Origin: Streptomyces sp. NBC_01408
GTDB lineage: Bacteria > Actinomycetota > Actinomycetes > Streptomycetales > Streptomycetaceae
Reading direction: 5' to 3'
Assembly (NCBI RefSeq): GCF_026340255.1
Contig: NZ_JAPEPJ010000001.1
Coordinates: 1,543,001 to 1,607,000 of the forward strand
DNA length: 64,000 bases
Shown: in pieces, positions 38,028-45,297 of the stretch
How the letters are laid out: the number at the start of each line of letters is the position of its first letter
Position numbering within the stretch: the stretch's first letter is position 1
Translations under genes and position numbers: made by a program
The notes under the pieces: model-generated
Seen by the model: the letters and a program-made list of their open reading frames with translations, nothing else
The model's database searches: none
Told to the model about the DNA's origin: nothing

Positions 38028-38780
38028 ATGAGCCAGGAGCAGAGGGTCGGAGACGTCGTGCGGCAGTGGCAGGAGGGCGTTGGGCAGGGGCTGGTGCTGC
38101 TGGACGGGTTCCACGCGCTGAAGCACGCCCTGCGCTTCGGGGCCGAGGTGCGGATCGTCGTCGCCGAGGATCCCGGCGCCGTACGGGCGCTCGCCCGCGA
38201 GCTGGCTCCGGACGTCGAGGCCGAGGTGGCCCGGCTGGTGCGGCCGGCGGAGCTGAAGGGGCTGCTGCCCCGCGTGCACCCCACCGGGGTCGCGGCCCTG
38301 GCCGTACGGCCCGACCGTGCGGCGGGCCTCGCGGCGCTGGAGCGGCTGCCGCGCCCCGCGCCCGTCGTGGTGCTGGACAACCCCCGCAACCTCGGCAACG
38401 TCGGCGCCGTGGTCCGCCTCGCTGCCGGCTTCGGCGCCACCGGCGTGGTGACCCGCGGCGACCTCGACCCCTGGCACCCGAACGTGGTCCGGGCCGGAGC
38501 CGGACTGCACTACGCCACCACCGTGGACCGGCTGGAGATCGACACCCTCCCGCCCGGGCCGCTGTACGCGCTCGACCCGGAGGGCGAGGACATCCGCTCC
38601 CTCACCCTCCCGGACGACGCCCTGCTCGCCTTCGGCTCGGAACGCCACGGCATTTCACCTGAGCTACGCGCCCGGGCGGACCACCTGGTCTCCCTGCCGA
38701 TGCGGCCGCAGGTCTCCAGCTACAACCTGGCCACCAGCGTGGCCATGACCCTCTTCCACTGGGGCGGCCCGGCCCAGTAG
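38028..38780 (+). CDS. SpoU/TrmH-family RNA 2'-O-methyltransferase
   Basis: A 250-residue SPOUT-class methyltransferase that modifies tRNA or rRNA riboses with S-adenosylmethionine. Motif 1 'VVLDNPRNLGNVGAVVR' (Asn and Arg of the catalytic site), motif 2 'LLAFGSERHGIS' and motif 3 'PMRPQVSSYNLATSVAMTLF' (knotted SAM site) are all present. The first ~100 residues form an RNA-binding-like domain. Its 3' end overlaps the convergent membrane protein gene by 117 bp. The RNA target cannot be assigned. Confidence 0.93.
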   Translation: MSQEQRVGDVVRQWQEGVGQGLVLLDGFHALKHALRFGAEVRIVVAEDPGAVRALARELAPDVEAEVARLVRPAELKGLLPRVHPTGVAALAVRPDRAAGLAALERLPRPAPVVVLDNPRNLGNVGAVVRLAAGFGATGVVTRGDLDPWHPNVVRAGAGLHYATTVDRLEIDTLPPGPLYALDPEGEDIRSLTLPDDALLAFGSERHGISPELRARADHLVSLPMRPQVSSYNLATSVAMTLFHWGGPAQ

Positions 38781-39704
38781 CGCGGCGGCCGTACCGAGTC
38801 CGGCCGTGAGCAGGATCGCGGCGGCCGCGCCCAGCGTGGCCCCGTCCGGGTGGATCAGCGGCTGGCCTCGCAGGGCCTGCCAGGTGAGCAGGGCGAGCAC
38901 CGCCGCGTAGACCGAACCGGCCACGAAGACCAGCCGTACCCGCACCCGCTCGTCGCGCAGCCGGGCGAAGCGCGGGGCGAGGGCGGCCAGGACGAGCACG
39001 AGCAGTGGGAGCAGCTGCAGGGCGTGCATGCCGAAGAAGTGCGGGATGCGCAGGTCGCCGCCGGTGGTGGACCAGCCGGTGAGGAACATTCCGGGGCCGC
39101 CGTCGGACACGCCCACACTGTGCGCGCCGTTCTCCAGGACCTCGAGGCCGGCGGTGTCGAGACGCTGCTGCTCGGCGGTGGGCAGGGTCATCAGGACGGC
39201 GAGCGCGGCGCCGATCAGCGCGAGGACCGTGGAGATCCGGATCGACCAGGCCGTGGCCCGGTCGGTGGTCCTGGCGCGCGAGAGCAGGATGGCGACGACG
39301 AGCGTGCCGAGCCACAGCACGATCACGGTGTCGCGCATGAGGGCGTAGACCTGGGCGTCGAAGGGCGTTGCGTTGTTGAAGTGGCTGCGCACCCCGCGGA
39401 CCGCCTGCAGGGTGATCAGCACCATTTCCCCGGCGCTCGCGGCGACCACGACCGTGCCGGCCCACCAGGCGGTCCGGCGCAGCCGTGGCCGGGCTTCGCC
39501 CAGCAGCGAGATCATCCAGGCCAGGCTGAGGCAGTAGGCGACGAACGAGACGGAGAACTTGAAGGGCTTGGCCCAGATCGGCGCCCCCGTCAGCACGCGG
39601 TCGTCGACCAGGAGCCCGACGGCGGAGCCGAGCGCCCACACGGCCATCACCAGGGCGAACACCACCAGCGGGCGGTGCCAGGTACGCCAGGTGGACATCA
39701 TCAT
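38664..39704 (-). CDS. Polytopic membrane protein of unknown function
   Basis: A 346-residue protein with about seven to eight transmembrane segments (first at about 12-32, last near 290-315) and a hydrophilic C-terminal tail of ~40 residues whose codons lie inside the antisense strand of the methyltransferase gene. Charged and His-containing loops ('HFNNATPFDAQVY', 'HFFGMHALQLLP') are noted; I do not recognise the family. The start is the first of three consecutive ATGs, preceded by GGGGG. It is divergent from a MerR regulator with a large dyad between, so it is probably that regulator's target. Confidence 0.8.
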   Translation of the reverse strand: MMMSTWRTWHRPLVVFALVMAVWALGSAVGLLVDDRVLTGAPIWAKPFKFSVSFVAYCLSLAWMISLLGEARPRLRRTAWWAGTVVVAASAGEMVLITLQAVRGVRSHFNNATPFDAQVYALMRDTVIVLWLGTLVVAILLSRARTTDRATAWSIRISTVLALIGAALAVLMTLPTAEQQRLDTAGLEVLENGAHSVGVSDGGPGMFLTGWSTTGGDLRIPHFFGMHALQLLPLLVLVLAALAPRFARLRDERVRVRLVFVAGSVYAAVLALLTWQALRGQPLIHPDGATLGAAAAILLTAGLGTAAALLGRAAPVEEGHGHAGGQVVAGDLRPHRQGDQVVRPGA

Positions 39705-39724
39705 TCATACCCCCGTAATGAATG

Positions 39725-39762
39725 GATAGTGGCACTCGCCGCTATCTGATAGTGCCACTATC
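39725..39762. promoter_or_regulatory. Operator dyad between the membrane protein and MerR genes
   Basis: A perfect 12-bp inverted repeat (39725-39736 with 39751-39762; GATAGTGGCACT/AGTGCCACTATC). Its right half is itself a 15-bp palindrome GATAGTG-C-CACTATC (39748-39762). Confidence 0.75.
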
Positions 39763-39805
39763 TATGATGGAGGTGGACAGGGCAAGCGGAAAAGGGTGAA
39801 CGCAC

Positions 39806-40471
39806 GTGCGCATCGGAGAGTTGAGCCGGCGGACCGGAGTGCCGGTGCCGACGATCAAGTACTACGTCCGGGAGGGGCTGCTCCCGCCGGGCGAGCTGAC
39901 CAGCCCCAACCAGGCCAGCTACGGGGAGGTGCACGAGCGCCGGCTCCAGCTGGTCCGCGCGCTGCTGGAGGTCGGCGGACTGTCGGTGGCGGCCATCGGC
40001 GAGGTGCTGGCGGCCATCGACGACAAGGAGCGGCCGGTGCACAAGCTGCTGGGCGCGGCCGCCCAGCGCCTGGTGCCCGAATTCGGCGATGGCCGCGGCG
40101 GCGACCACGGCGGTGCGGCGGATGCGGAAACCGTGCTGGCCCGGGAGCGGGTGGCGCGGCTGATCGAGGAGCGCGGCTGGCGCGTCGAACGCGACGGCAA
40201 GGCCGCCGAGGCACTGGTGTCCGCGCTCGCTTCGCTCGCCCGGGTGGGGCACGGCGGTTTCGTGGACGTGCTCGACGAATACGCGGAGGCGGCCGAGCGG
40301 GTGGGCCGCGCGGACCTGGACTACACCGCCCGCCGGGTGGCCCGTGAGGACCTCGTGGAGGCCGTGGTCGTCGGCACCGTGCTGGGCGACGCGATCTTCG
40401 CCGCATTGCGCAGGATGGCCCAGGTGGACGCCTCCGCCCGTACCTTCGGGGAGGAGGCGTCCAGGGCCTGA
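39806..40471 (+). CDS. MerR-family transcriptional regulator
   Basis: A 221-residue regulator with an N-terminal winged helix 'RIGELSRRTGVPVPTIKYYV' and wing 'REGLLPPGELTSPNQASY', then a dimerisation helix and a ~120-residue alpha-helical C-terminal domain with no metal-binding Cys pair. It is therefore probably a drug- or lipid-type sensor rather than a metal sensor. GTG 39806 follows AAAGGG. It is divergent from the membrane protein gene and ends 14 bp from the convergent paaN gene. Confidence 0.88.
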   Translation: MRIGELSRRTGVPVPTIKYYVREGLLPPGELTSPNQASYGEVHERRLQLVRALLEVGGLSVAAIGEVLAAIDDKERPVHKLLGAAAQRLVPEFGDGRGGDHGGAADAETVLARERVARLIEERGWRVERDGKAAEALVSALASLARVGHGGFVDVLDEYAEAAERVGRADLDYTARRVAREDLVEAVVVGTVLGDAIFAALRRMAQVDASARTFGEEASRA

Positions 40472-40485
40472 TCAGGGAGCAGGCC

Positions 40486-42168
40486 TTACGCCTGGCGCCG
40501 GACCTCCACCACGCGGAAGCGGTTCGCGACGAACGCGCCGTCGCACAGCGCGGCGTTCGCCGCCGGGTTGCCGCCCGAACCGTGGAAGTCGGAGAAGGCT
40601 GCGGTCTGGTTGACGTACACCCCGCCGGTCAGGTTCAGGGAGAGCTGCGCGGACTCCTCCAGGCAGACCTCCTCGATCGCCCGCTCGGTGTCCGCGGAGG
40701 TCGTGTACGCGCCCACCGTCATCGCGCCCTTGTCGCGGACCGTGCGGCGCAGGAGCTCCAGCGCGTCCGCCGTGGAGTCCACGGCCACGGCGAAGGAAAC
40801 GGGGCCGAAGCACTCCGAGAGGTAGGCCGCCTCCGGGTCGGGCTTGGCGGCGTCCAGCTTCACCAGAACGGGCGTACGGACCACCGCGTCGGGGAACTCC
40901 GGGTTGACGACCTCACGGGAGGCCAGCGCGACCTCGCCCAGGGCGCCCGCCGCCTCCAGCCGGGCCTTGACGCCCGGGTTGACCAGCGCGCCCAGCAGGG
41001 CGTTGGCCCGGGCGTCGTCGCCGAGCAGGCCGCCGACCGAGGCCGCGAGGTCGGCGACGACCTCGTCGTACGTCTTGTGCCCGGCGTCGGTGTCGATGCC
41101 CTCGCGGGGGATCAGCAGGTTCTGCGGGGTGGTGCACATCTGACCGCTGTACAGGGACAGGGAGAAGGCCAGGTTGGACAGCATCCCCTTGTAGTCGGAG
41201 GTCGAGTCGATGACGACGGTGTTGACGCCCGCCTTCTCCGTGTAGACCTGCGCCTGGCGGGCGTTGGCCTCCAGCCAGTCGCCGAACTCCGTGGAACCGG
41301 TGTAGTCGATCAGCTTGATCTCGGGCCGGACCGCCAGGGTCTTGGCGATGCCCTCGCCCGGCCGCTCGACCGCGAGCGCCACCAGGTTCGGGTCGAAGCC
41401 GGCCTCGGCGAGGACCTCGCGGGCCACCTGCACGGTCAGCGCGAGCGGGAGCACGGCCCGCGGGTGCGGCTTGACCAGCACCGCGTTGCCGGTGGCGAGG
41501 GAGGCGAACAGGCCGGGGTAGCCGTTCCAGGTGGGGAAGGTGTTGCAGCCGATGACCAGGGCGATGCCGCGCGGGACGGCCGTGAAGCTCTTGCCGAGCT
41601 CCAGCGGGTCCTTCTTGCCCTGCGGCTTGGACCAGTCGGCCTGGCCCGGGACGCGGGTCTGCTCCTCGTACGCGTAGGCCACCGCCTCCAGGCCGCGGTC
41701 CTGCGCGTGCGGGCCGCCCGCCTGGAACGCCATCATGAAGGCCTGGCCGCTGGTGTGCATGACCGCGTGCGCGAACTCGTGGGTGCGGGCGGAGATGCGG
41801 GACAGGATCTCGATGGAGACCAGGGCCCGGGTCTCGGGACCCGCGTCGCGCCAGGCGGCCACGCCGGCCTTCATGGCGGGCAGCAGCACTTCGATGTCGG
41901 CGTGCGGGTACTCGACGCCCAGCTCGGGGCCGTACGGGGACACCTCGCCGCCGGCCCAGCCGTCCGTGCCGGGCTGCCCCAGGTCCAGCCGGGTGCCGCG
42001 GACGGCCTCGAAGGCGGCCAGGCCGTCGGCCGGGGCGTTCTCGCCGTAGGCCTTGGGGTGCTCGGGATGCGGGGACCAGTAGGCGCGGCTGCGGATCGCC
42101 GACAGGGCCTGGTCCAGGGTGGGCCGGTGCTTGGCGGACAGCTGGGGGACGGTGAGCTCGGCGGGCAT
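40486..42168 (-). CDS. paaN: Phenylacetic acid degradation protein PaaN (aldehyde dehydrogenase-like)
   Basis: A 560-residue protein of the PaaN type found in actinobacteria, an aldehyde-dehydrogenase-fold enzyme without the C-terminal MaoC hydratase seen in E. coli PaaZ. Catalytic Cys in YSGQMCTTPQN, Glu-containing 'YTGSTEFGDWLEANARQAQV', and NAD-binding 'GCNTFPTWNGYPGLFASLAT'. It is presumed to oxidise the ring-opened aldehyde of the oxepin-CoA route. Divergent from paaH, with a PaaR-type palindrome 98 bp upstream. GAGGAG precedes the ATG. Confidence 0.92.
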   Translation of the reverse strand: MPAELTVPQLSAKHRPTLDQALSAIRSRAYWSPHPEHPKAYGENAPADGLAAFEAVRGTRLDLGQPGTDGWAGGEVSPYGPELGVEYPHADIEVLLPAMKAGVAAWRDAGPETRALVSIEILSRISARTHEFAHAVMHTSGQAFMMAFQAGGPHAQDRGLEAVAYAYEEQTRVPGQADWSKPQGKKDPLELGKSFTAVPRGIALVIGCNTFPTWNGYPGLFASLATGNAVLVKPHPRAVLPLALTVQVAREVLAEAGFDPNLVALAVERPGEGIAKTLAVRPEIKLIDYTGSTEFGDWLEANARQAQVYTEKAGVNTVVIDSTSDYKGMLSNLAFSLSLYSGQMCTTPQNLLIPREGIDTDAGHKTYDEVVADLAASVGGLLGDDARANALLGALVNPGVKARLEAAGALGEVALASREVVNPEFPDAVVRTPVLVKLDAAKPDPEAAYLSECFGPVSFAVAVDSTADALELLRRTVRDKGAMTVGAYTTSADTERAIEEVCLEESAQLSLNLTGGVYVNQTAAFSDFHGSGGNPAANAALCDGAFVANRFRVVEVRRQA

Positions 42169-42265
42169 CAGGGACCAACTCCTCGTTGAGCCGGGCGGGA
42201 TCGCGCGGGATCGGCAGGCGGTTCAGGCAAGGCAGGGTGCGAAAGAGCAGACTGGAGTTAGAGTA

Positions 42266-42279
42266 ACCGAACGATCGGT
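42266..42279. promoter_or_regulatory. PaaR-type operator between paaN and paaH
   Basis: ACCGAACGATCGGT, 56 bp before the paaH start and 98 bp before paaN; reverse complement of the paaA site. Confidence 0.78.
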
Positions 42280-42303
42280 CGGGACAAGAGGGCCCGGCAG
42301 ACC

Positions 42304-42312
42304 TGTGGATAA
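42304..42312 (-). other. Single DnaA box
   Basis: TGTGGATAA, a perfect TTATCCACA on the minus strand, between the operator and paaH. Confidence 0.55.
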
Positions 42313-42334
42313 GTCGGTGCGGGAGGATCTGGTC

Positions 42335-43855
42335 ATGACAGCAATCGAGCGGTCCCGCACTGTGGCGGTCGTCGGCGCGGGCACCATGGGACAGGGCATC
42401 GCCCAGGTCGCCCTTCTCGCAGGTCACCGGGTGCTGATCTACGACATCGACGCCGCCCTCGCCGCCGACGGCGTCGCCCTGGTGCAGGACCGCGTCGAGC
42501 GGATGGCCGCCAAGGGCCGCCTGGATCGCGCCGAGGCCGAGGACGCGATCGGCCGGATCGGTGCGGCGGGCACCCTCGCGGACCTCGCCGACGCCGCCCT
42601 CGTCATCGAGGCGGTCGTCGAGAACGTCGGCGTCAAGCAGGCGCTCTTCGCCGCACTCGAAGAGGTGGTCGCGCCGGACGCGCTGCTGGCCACCAACACC
42701 TCCTCCCTCTCCGTCACCGAGCTCGCCGCGGGCCTCGCGCACCCCGGCCGCTTCCTCGGCCTGCACTTCTTCAACCCGGCCCCGCTGCTCCCGCTCGTCG
42801 AGGTGATCAGCGGTTTCGCGACCGGCCCGGCCGCCGCCGAGCGTGCGTACCGCACCGTCCTCGGCTGGGGCAAGACGCCGGTCCGCTGCGCCGACACCCC
42901 CGGCTTCATCGTCAACCGGATCGCCCGCCCCTTCTACGCCGAGGCCTTCTCGGTGTACGAGGAGCAGGGCGCCGACCCGGCCACCATCGACGCGGTGCTC
43001 CGCGAGTGCGGCGGCTTCAAGATGGGCCCCTTCGCGCTGACCGACCTGATCGGGCAGGACGTCAACGAAGCGGTGACCCGCTCCGTGTGGGAGTCCTTCT
43101 ACCGGAGCCCCAAGTTCACCCCGTCCCTCGCGCAGCGCCGGCTGGTCCAGTCGGGCCGCCTGGGCCGCAAGACGGGGCACGGCTGGTTCCCGTACGGCCC
43201 GGACGCCGCCTCGCCCGAGCCGCACACCGCCGCCCCGCAGGAGGCCCCGGCCAAGGTCACCGTCGTGGGCGACCTCGGCCCCGCCGCGGACCTCGCCGAC
43301 CTGCTGGAGGAAGCCGGGATCGCCGTCACGGCCACCGAGCACGGGGGCCCGTACATCCAGCTGCCCGGCGAGGGCCAGCTGGTCCTCGCGGACGGCAAGA
43401 CCTCCGTCGAGTTCGCGGACGTCGTCTACTTCGACCTCGCGCTCGACTACCGCGGCGCCACCCGGATCGCGCTCTCCGCCAGCGAGGACACCAGCGAGCG
43501 CACCCTCGCCGAGGCCGTCGGGCTCTTCCAGAAGCTCGGCAAGAAGGTCTCCGTCATCGGCGACGTCCCCGGCATGATCGTCGCCCGTACCGTCGCGATG
43601 CTGATCGACCTCACCGCCGACGCCGTCGCCCGCGGAGCGGCCAGCGCCGAGGACATCGACACCGCGATGCGGCTCGGCGTCAACTACCCGCTCGGGCCGG
43701 CCGAATGGCACGACCGGCTCGGCCAGGACTGGGCGTACGACCTGCTGCACCACCTCGACGAGCGCTGTCCCGGCGGACGGTACGCGCCCTCGCTGGCGCT
43801 GTTCCGGCTCGGCTACGCGGCGGGCGACGAGGACGCGGCGGAGGAGACGGGATGA
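42335..43855 (+). CDS. paaH: 3-hydroxyacyl-CoA dehydrogenase (PaaH type)
   Basis: A 506-residue NAD-dependent enzyme oxidising 3-hydroxyadipyl-CoA-type intermediates. Rossmann motif VVGAGTMGQGIAQVA (about 11-25), the catalytic His in 'GRFLGLHFFNPAP', 'NTSSLSVTELA' and 'TPGFIVNRIARPFYAEA'. It carries a second, partial 3HCDH C-terminal repeat (about 410-490), as PaaH of other bacteria does. GGGAGG precedes ATG 42335. It is coupled by ATGA to the TetR regulator gene. Confidence 0.94.
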   Translation: MTAIERSRTVAVVGAGTMGQGIAQVALLAGHRVLIYDIDAALAADGVALVQDRVERMAAKGRLDRAEAEDAIGRIGAAGTLADLADAALVIEAVVENVGVKQALFAALEEVVAPDALLATNTSSLSVTELAAGLAHPGRFLGLHFFNPAPLLPLVEVISGFATGPAAAERAYRTVLGWGKTPVRCADTPGFIVNRIARPFYAEAFSVYEEQGADPATIDAVLRECGGFKMGPFALTDLIGQDVNEAVTRSVWESFYRSPKFTPSLAQRRLVQSGRLGRKTGHGWFPYGPDAASPEPHTAAPQEAPAKVTVVGDLGPAADLADLLEEAGIAVTATEHGGPYIQLPGEGQLVLADGKTSVEFADVVYFDLALDYRGATRIALSASEDTSERTLAEAVGLFQKLGKKVSVIGDVPGMIVARTVAMLIDLTADAVARGAASAEDIDTAMRLGVNYPLGPAEWHDRLGQDWAYDLLHHLDERCPGGRYAPSLALFRLGYAAGDEDAAEETG

Positions 43856-44439
43856 CCACGGTCAAGCGGGACACCTACACCCCGGAAACGCTGCTGACCG
43901 TCGCGGTCCAGGTCTTCAACGAGCGCGGCTACGACGGCACCTCCATGGAGCACCTCTCCAAGGCCGCGGGCATCTCCAAGTCCTCGATCTACCACCACGT
44001 CGCCGGCAAGGAGGAACTGCTGCGCCGGGCTGTCAGCCGCGCCCTCGACGGGCTCTTCGCGGTGCTGGAGGAGCCCGGTGCGGTACGGGGCCGGGCGGTC
44101 GAGCGGGTCGAGTACGTCACCCGGCGCACGGTGGAGGTGCTGCTCGCCGAGCTGCCGTACGTGACCCTGCTGCTGCGGGTACGGGGCAACACCCGGACCG
44201 AGCGCTGGGCGCTGGAACGCCGCCGCGAGTTCGACCACCAGGTCGCCGACCTGCTCAAGGCCGCCGCGGCCGACGGCGACCTGCGGGCCGACGTGGACAT
44301 CCGGCTCGCCACCCGCCTGCTCTTCGGCATGGTGAACTCGCTGGTCGAGTGGTACCGCCCGCACCCGGGCACCACCCCGGACCAGCTGGCCGACGCGGTC
44401 GTCCACATGGCCTTCGACGGGCTGCGCGCGACCCCGTAG
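43852..44439 (+). CDS. paaR: TetR-family regulator, PaaR-like
   Basis: A 195-residue repressor. The N-terminal HTH is 'SMEHLSKAAGISKSSIYHHV' (about 32-51) and the helical ligand domain follows. Translational coupling to paaH and the TetR palindromes at paaA, paaN/paaH and bkdA support a PaaR-like role with phenylacetyl-CoA or another acyl-CoA as inducer. The name is by context and motif, not proven by sequence alone. Confidence 0.82.
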   Translation: MTTVKRDTYTPETLLTVAVQVFNERGYDGTSMEHLSKAAGISKSSIYHHVAGKEELLRRAVSRALDGLFAVLEEPGAVRGRAVERVEYVTRRTVEVLLAELPYVTLLLRVRGNTRTERWALERRREFDHQVADLLKAAAADGDLRADVDIRLATRLLFGMVNSLVEWYRPHPGTTPDQLADAVVHMAFDGLRATP

Positions 44440-44493
44440 GGCGTACGGCCACCCGGTCGGCCCAGCTGTACCGGCCCAGCCGTACCGGCCCGG

Positions 44494-45120
44494 TCAGTCC
44501 TCCGTGAGCGCGGGGCCGCCCGCGGGGCCCGGGTCCAGGAGGTCCGTTTCCTCGAACACCAGCAGGGTGCGCGTGGAGAGGACCTCCGGGATGGACTGGA
44601 GGCGGGTCAGGACCAGTTCGCGCAGGGTGCGGTTGTCCGGGGTGTGGACCAGCAGGAGGACGTCGAAGTCCCCGCTGACCAGCGCGATGTGCGCCGCGCC
44701 CGGCAGCTCGCGGAGCTGTTCGCGCACCGTCCGCCAGGAGTTCTGGACGATCTTCAAGGTGATGTACGCGGATGCGCCCTGGCCTGCGCGTTCGTGGTTG
44801 ACGCGGGCCGTGAACCCGCGGATCACCCCGTCGTCGATCAGCCGGTTGATCCGGGCGTAGGCGTTCGCCCGCGACACGTGCACCTGCTCCGCCACCGAGC
44901 GGATCGACGCGCGGCCGTCCGCCTGGAGCAGCCGCACGATCGACCGGTCGATCGGGTCCAGGGCGCGCGGCGGCACCGCGGGAACGGGCGGCCCCTGCGG
45001 GACGGGAGGAGACTGTGGGACGGGCGGAGCCTGCGGCGCCGGCGGGACCTGCGGGACCGCGGGCCCGCTCCCCGGCGGGACCGGGGCGGAACCCGCCGCG
45101 GCCATTTGTTCATCCGGCAT
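44494..45120 (-). CDS. bkdR: Lrp/AsnC-family regulator, BkdR-like, with Pro-rich N-terminal extension
   Basis: A 208-residue regulator. The Lrp HTH ('LDPIDRSIVRLLQADGRAS', 'VHVSRANAYARINRLIDDGV') is at about 52-110 and the RAM ligand domain follows (to about 195). A ~50-residue Pro/Gln/Val repeat extension (PPVPQ-type units) precedes the HTH, unusual for Lrp proteins. It is divergent from bkdA and, by analogy with BkdR of Pseudomonas and Streptomyces, is expected to activate bkd genes in response to branched-chain amino acids. GGAGG lies upstream of ATG 45120. Confidence 0.86.
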   Translation of the reverse strand: MPDEQMAAAGSAPVPPGSGPAVPQVPPAPQAPPVPQSPPVPQGPPVPAVPPRALDPIDRSIVRLLQADGRASIRSVAEQVHVSRANAYARINRLIDDGVIRGFTARVNHERAGQGASAYITLKIVQNSWRTVREQLRELPGAAHIALVSGDFDVLLLVHTPDNRTLRELVLTRLQSIPEVLSTRTLLVFEETDLLDPGPAGGPALTED

Positions 45121-45178
45121 TGCCCGATGCCTCCCTCTCCTGGACGTCCTGCATCCATACCAGGGCCCCGGCGCCACT

Positions 45179-45187
45179 TTGTCCACA
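45179..45187 (+). other. Single DnaA box
   Basis: TTGTCCACA is the preferred Streptomyces DnaA box, located between bkdR and bkdA. Confidence 0.55.
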
Positions 45188-45221
45188 GCCTGGAGCCGCC
45201 TGTAGCCAAATTGCGCAGACA

Positions 45222-45235
45222 ACCGAACAATCGGT
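45222..45235. promoter_or_regulatory. PaaR-type operator upstream of bkdA
   Basis: ACCGAACAATCGGT differs from the paaN/paaH site at one base and lies 63 bp before bkdA. Confidence 0.65.
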
Positions 45236-45297
45236 TGGTGAGGCGCTTCACACCCGGGGCGCTCCTGCCCGCTTCCCAAAAGGAGGTGTACGCCGCC

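Noticed and set aside
40913-43753. Very long antisense frame of 946 codons over paaN and paaH
   Set aside because: Low-complexity translation, no start signal, and it covers two convincing divergent enzymes.
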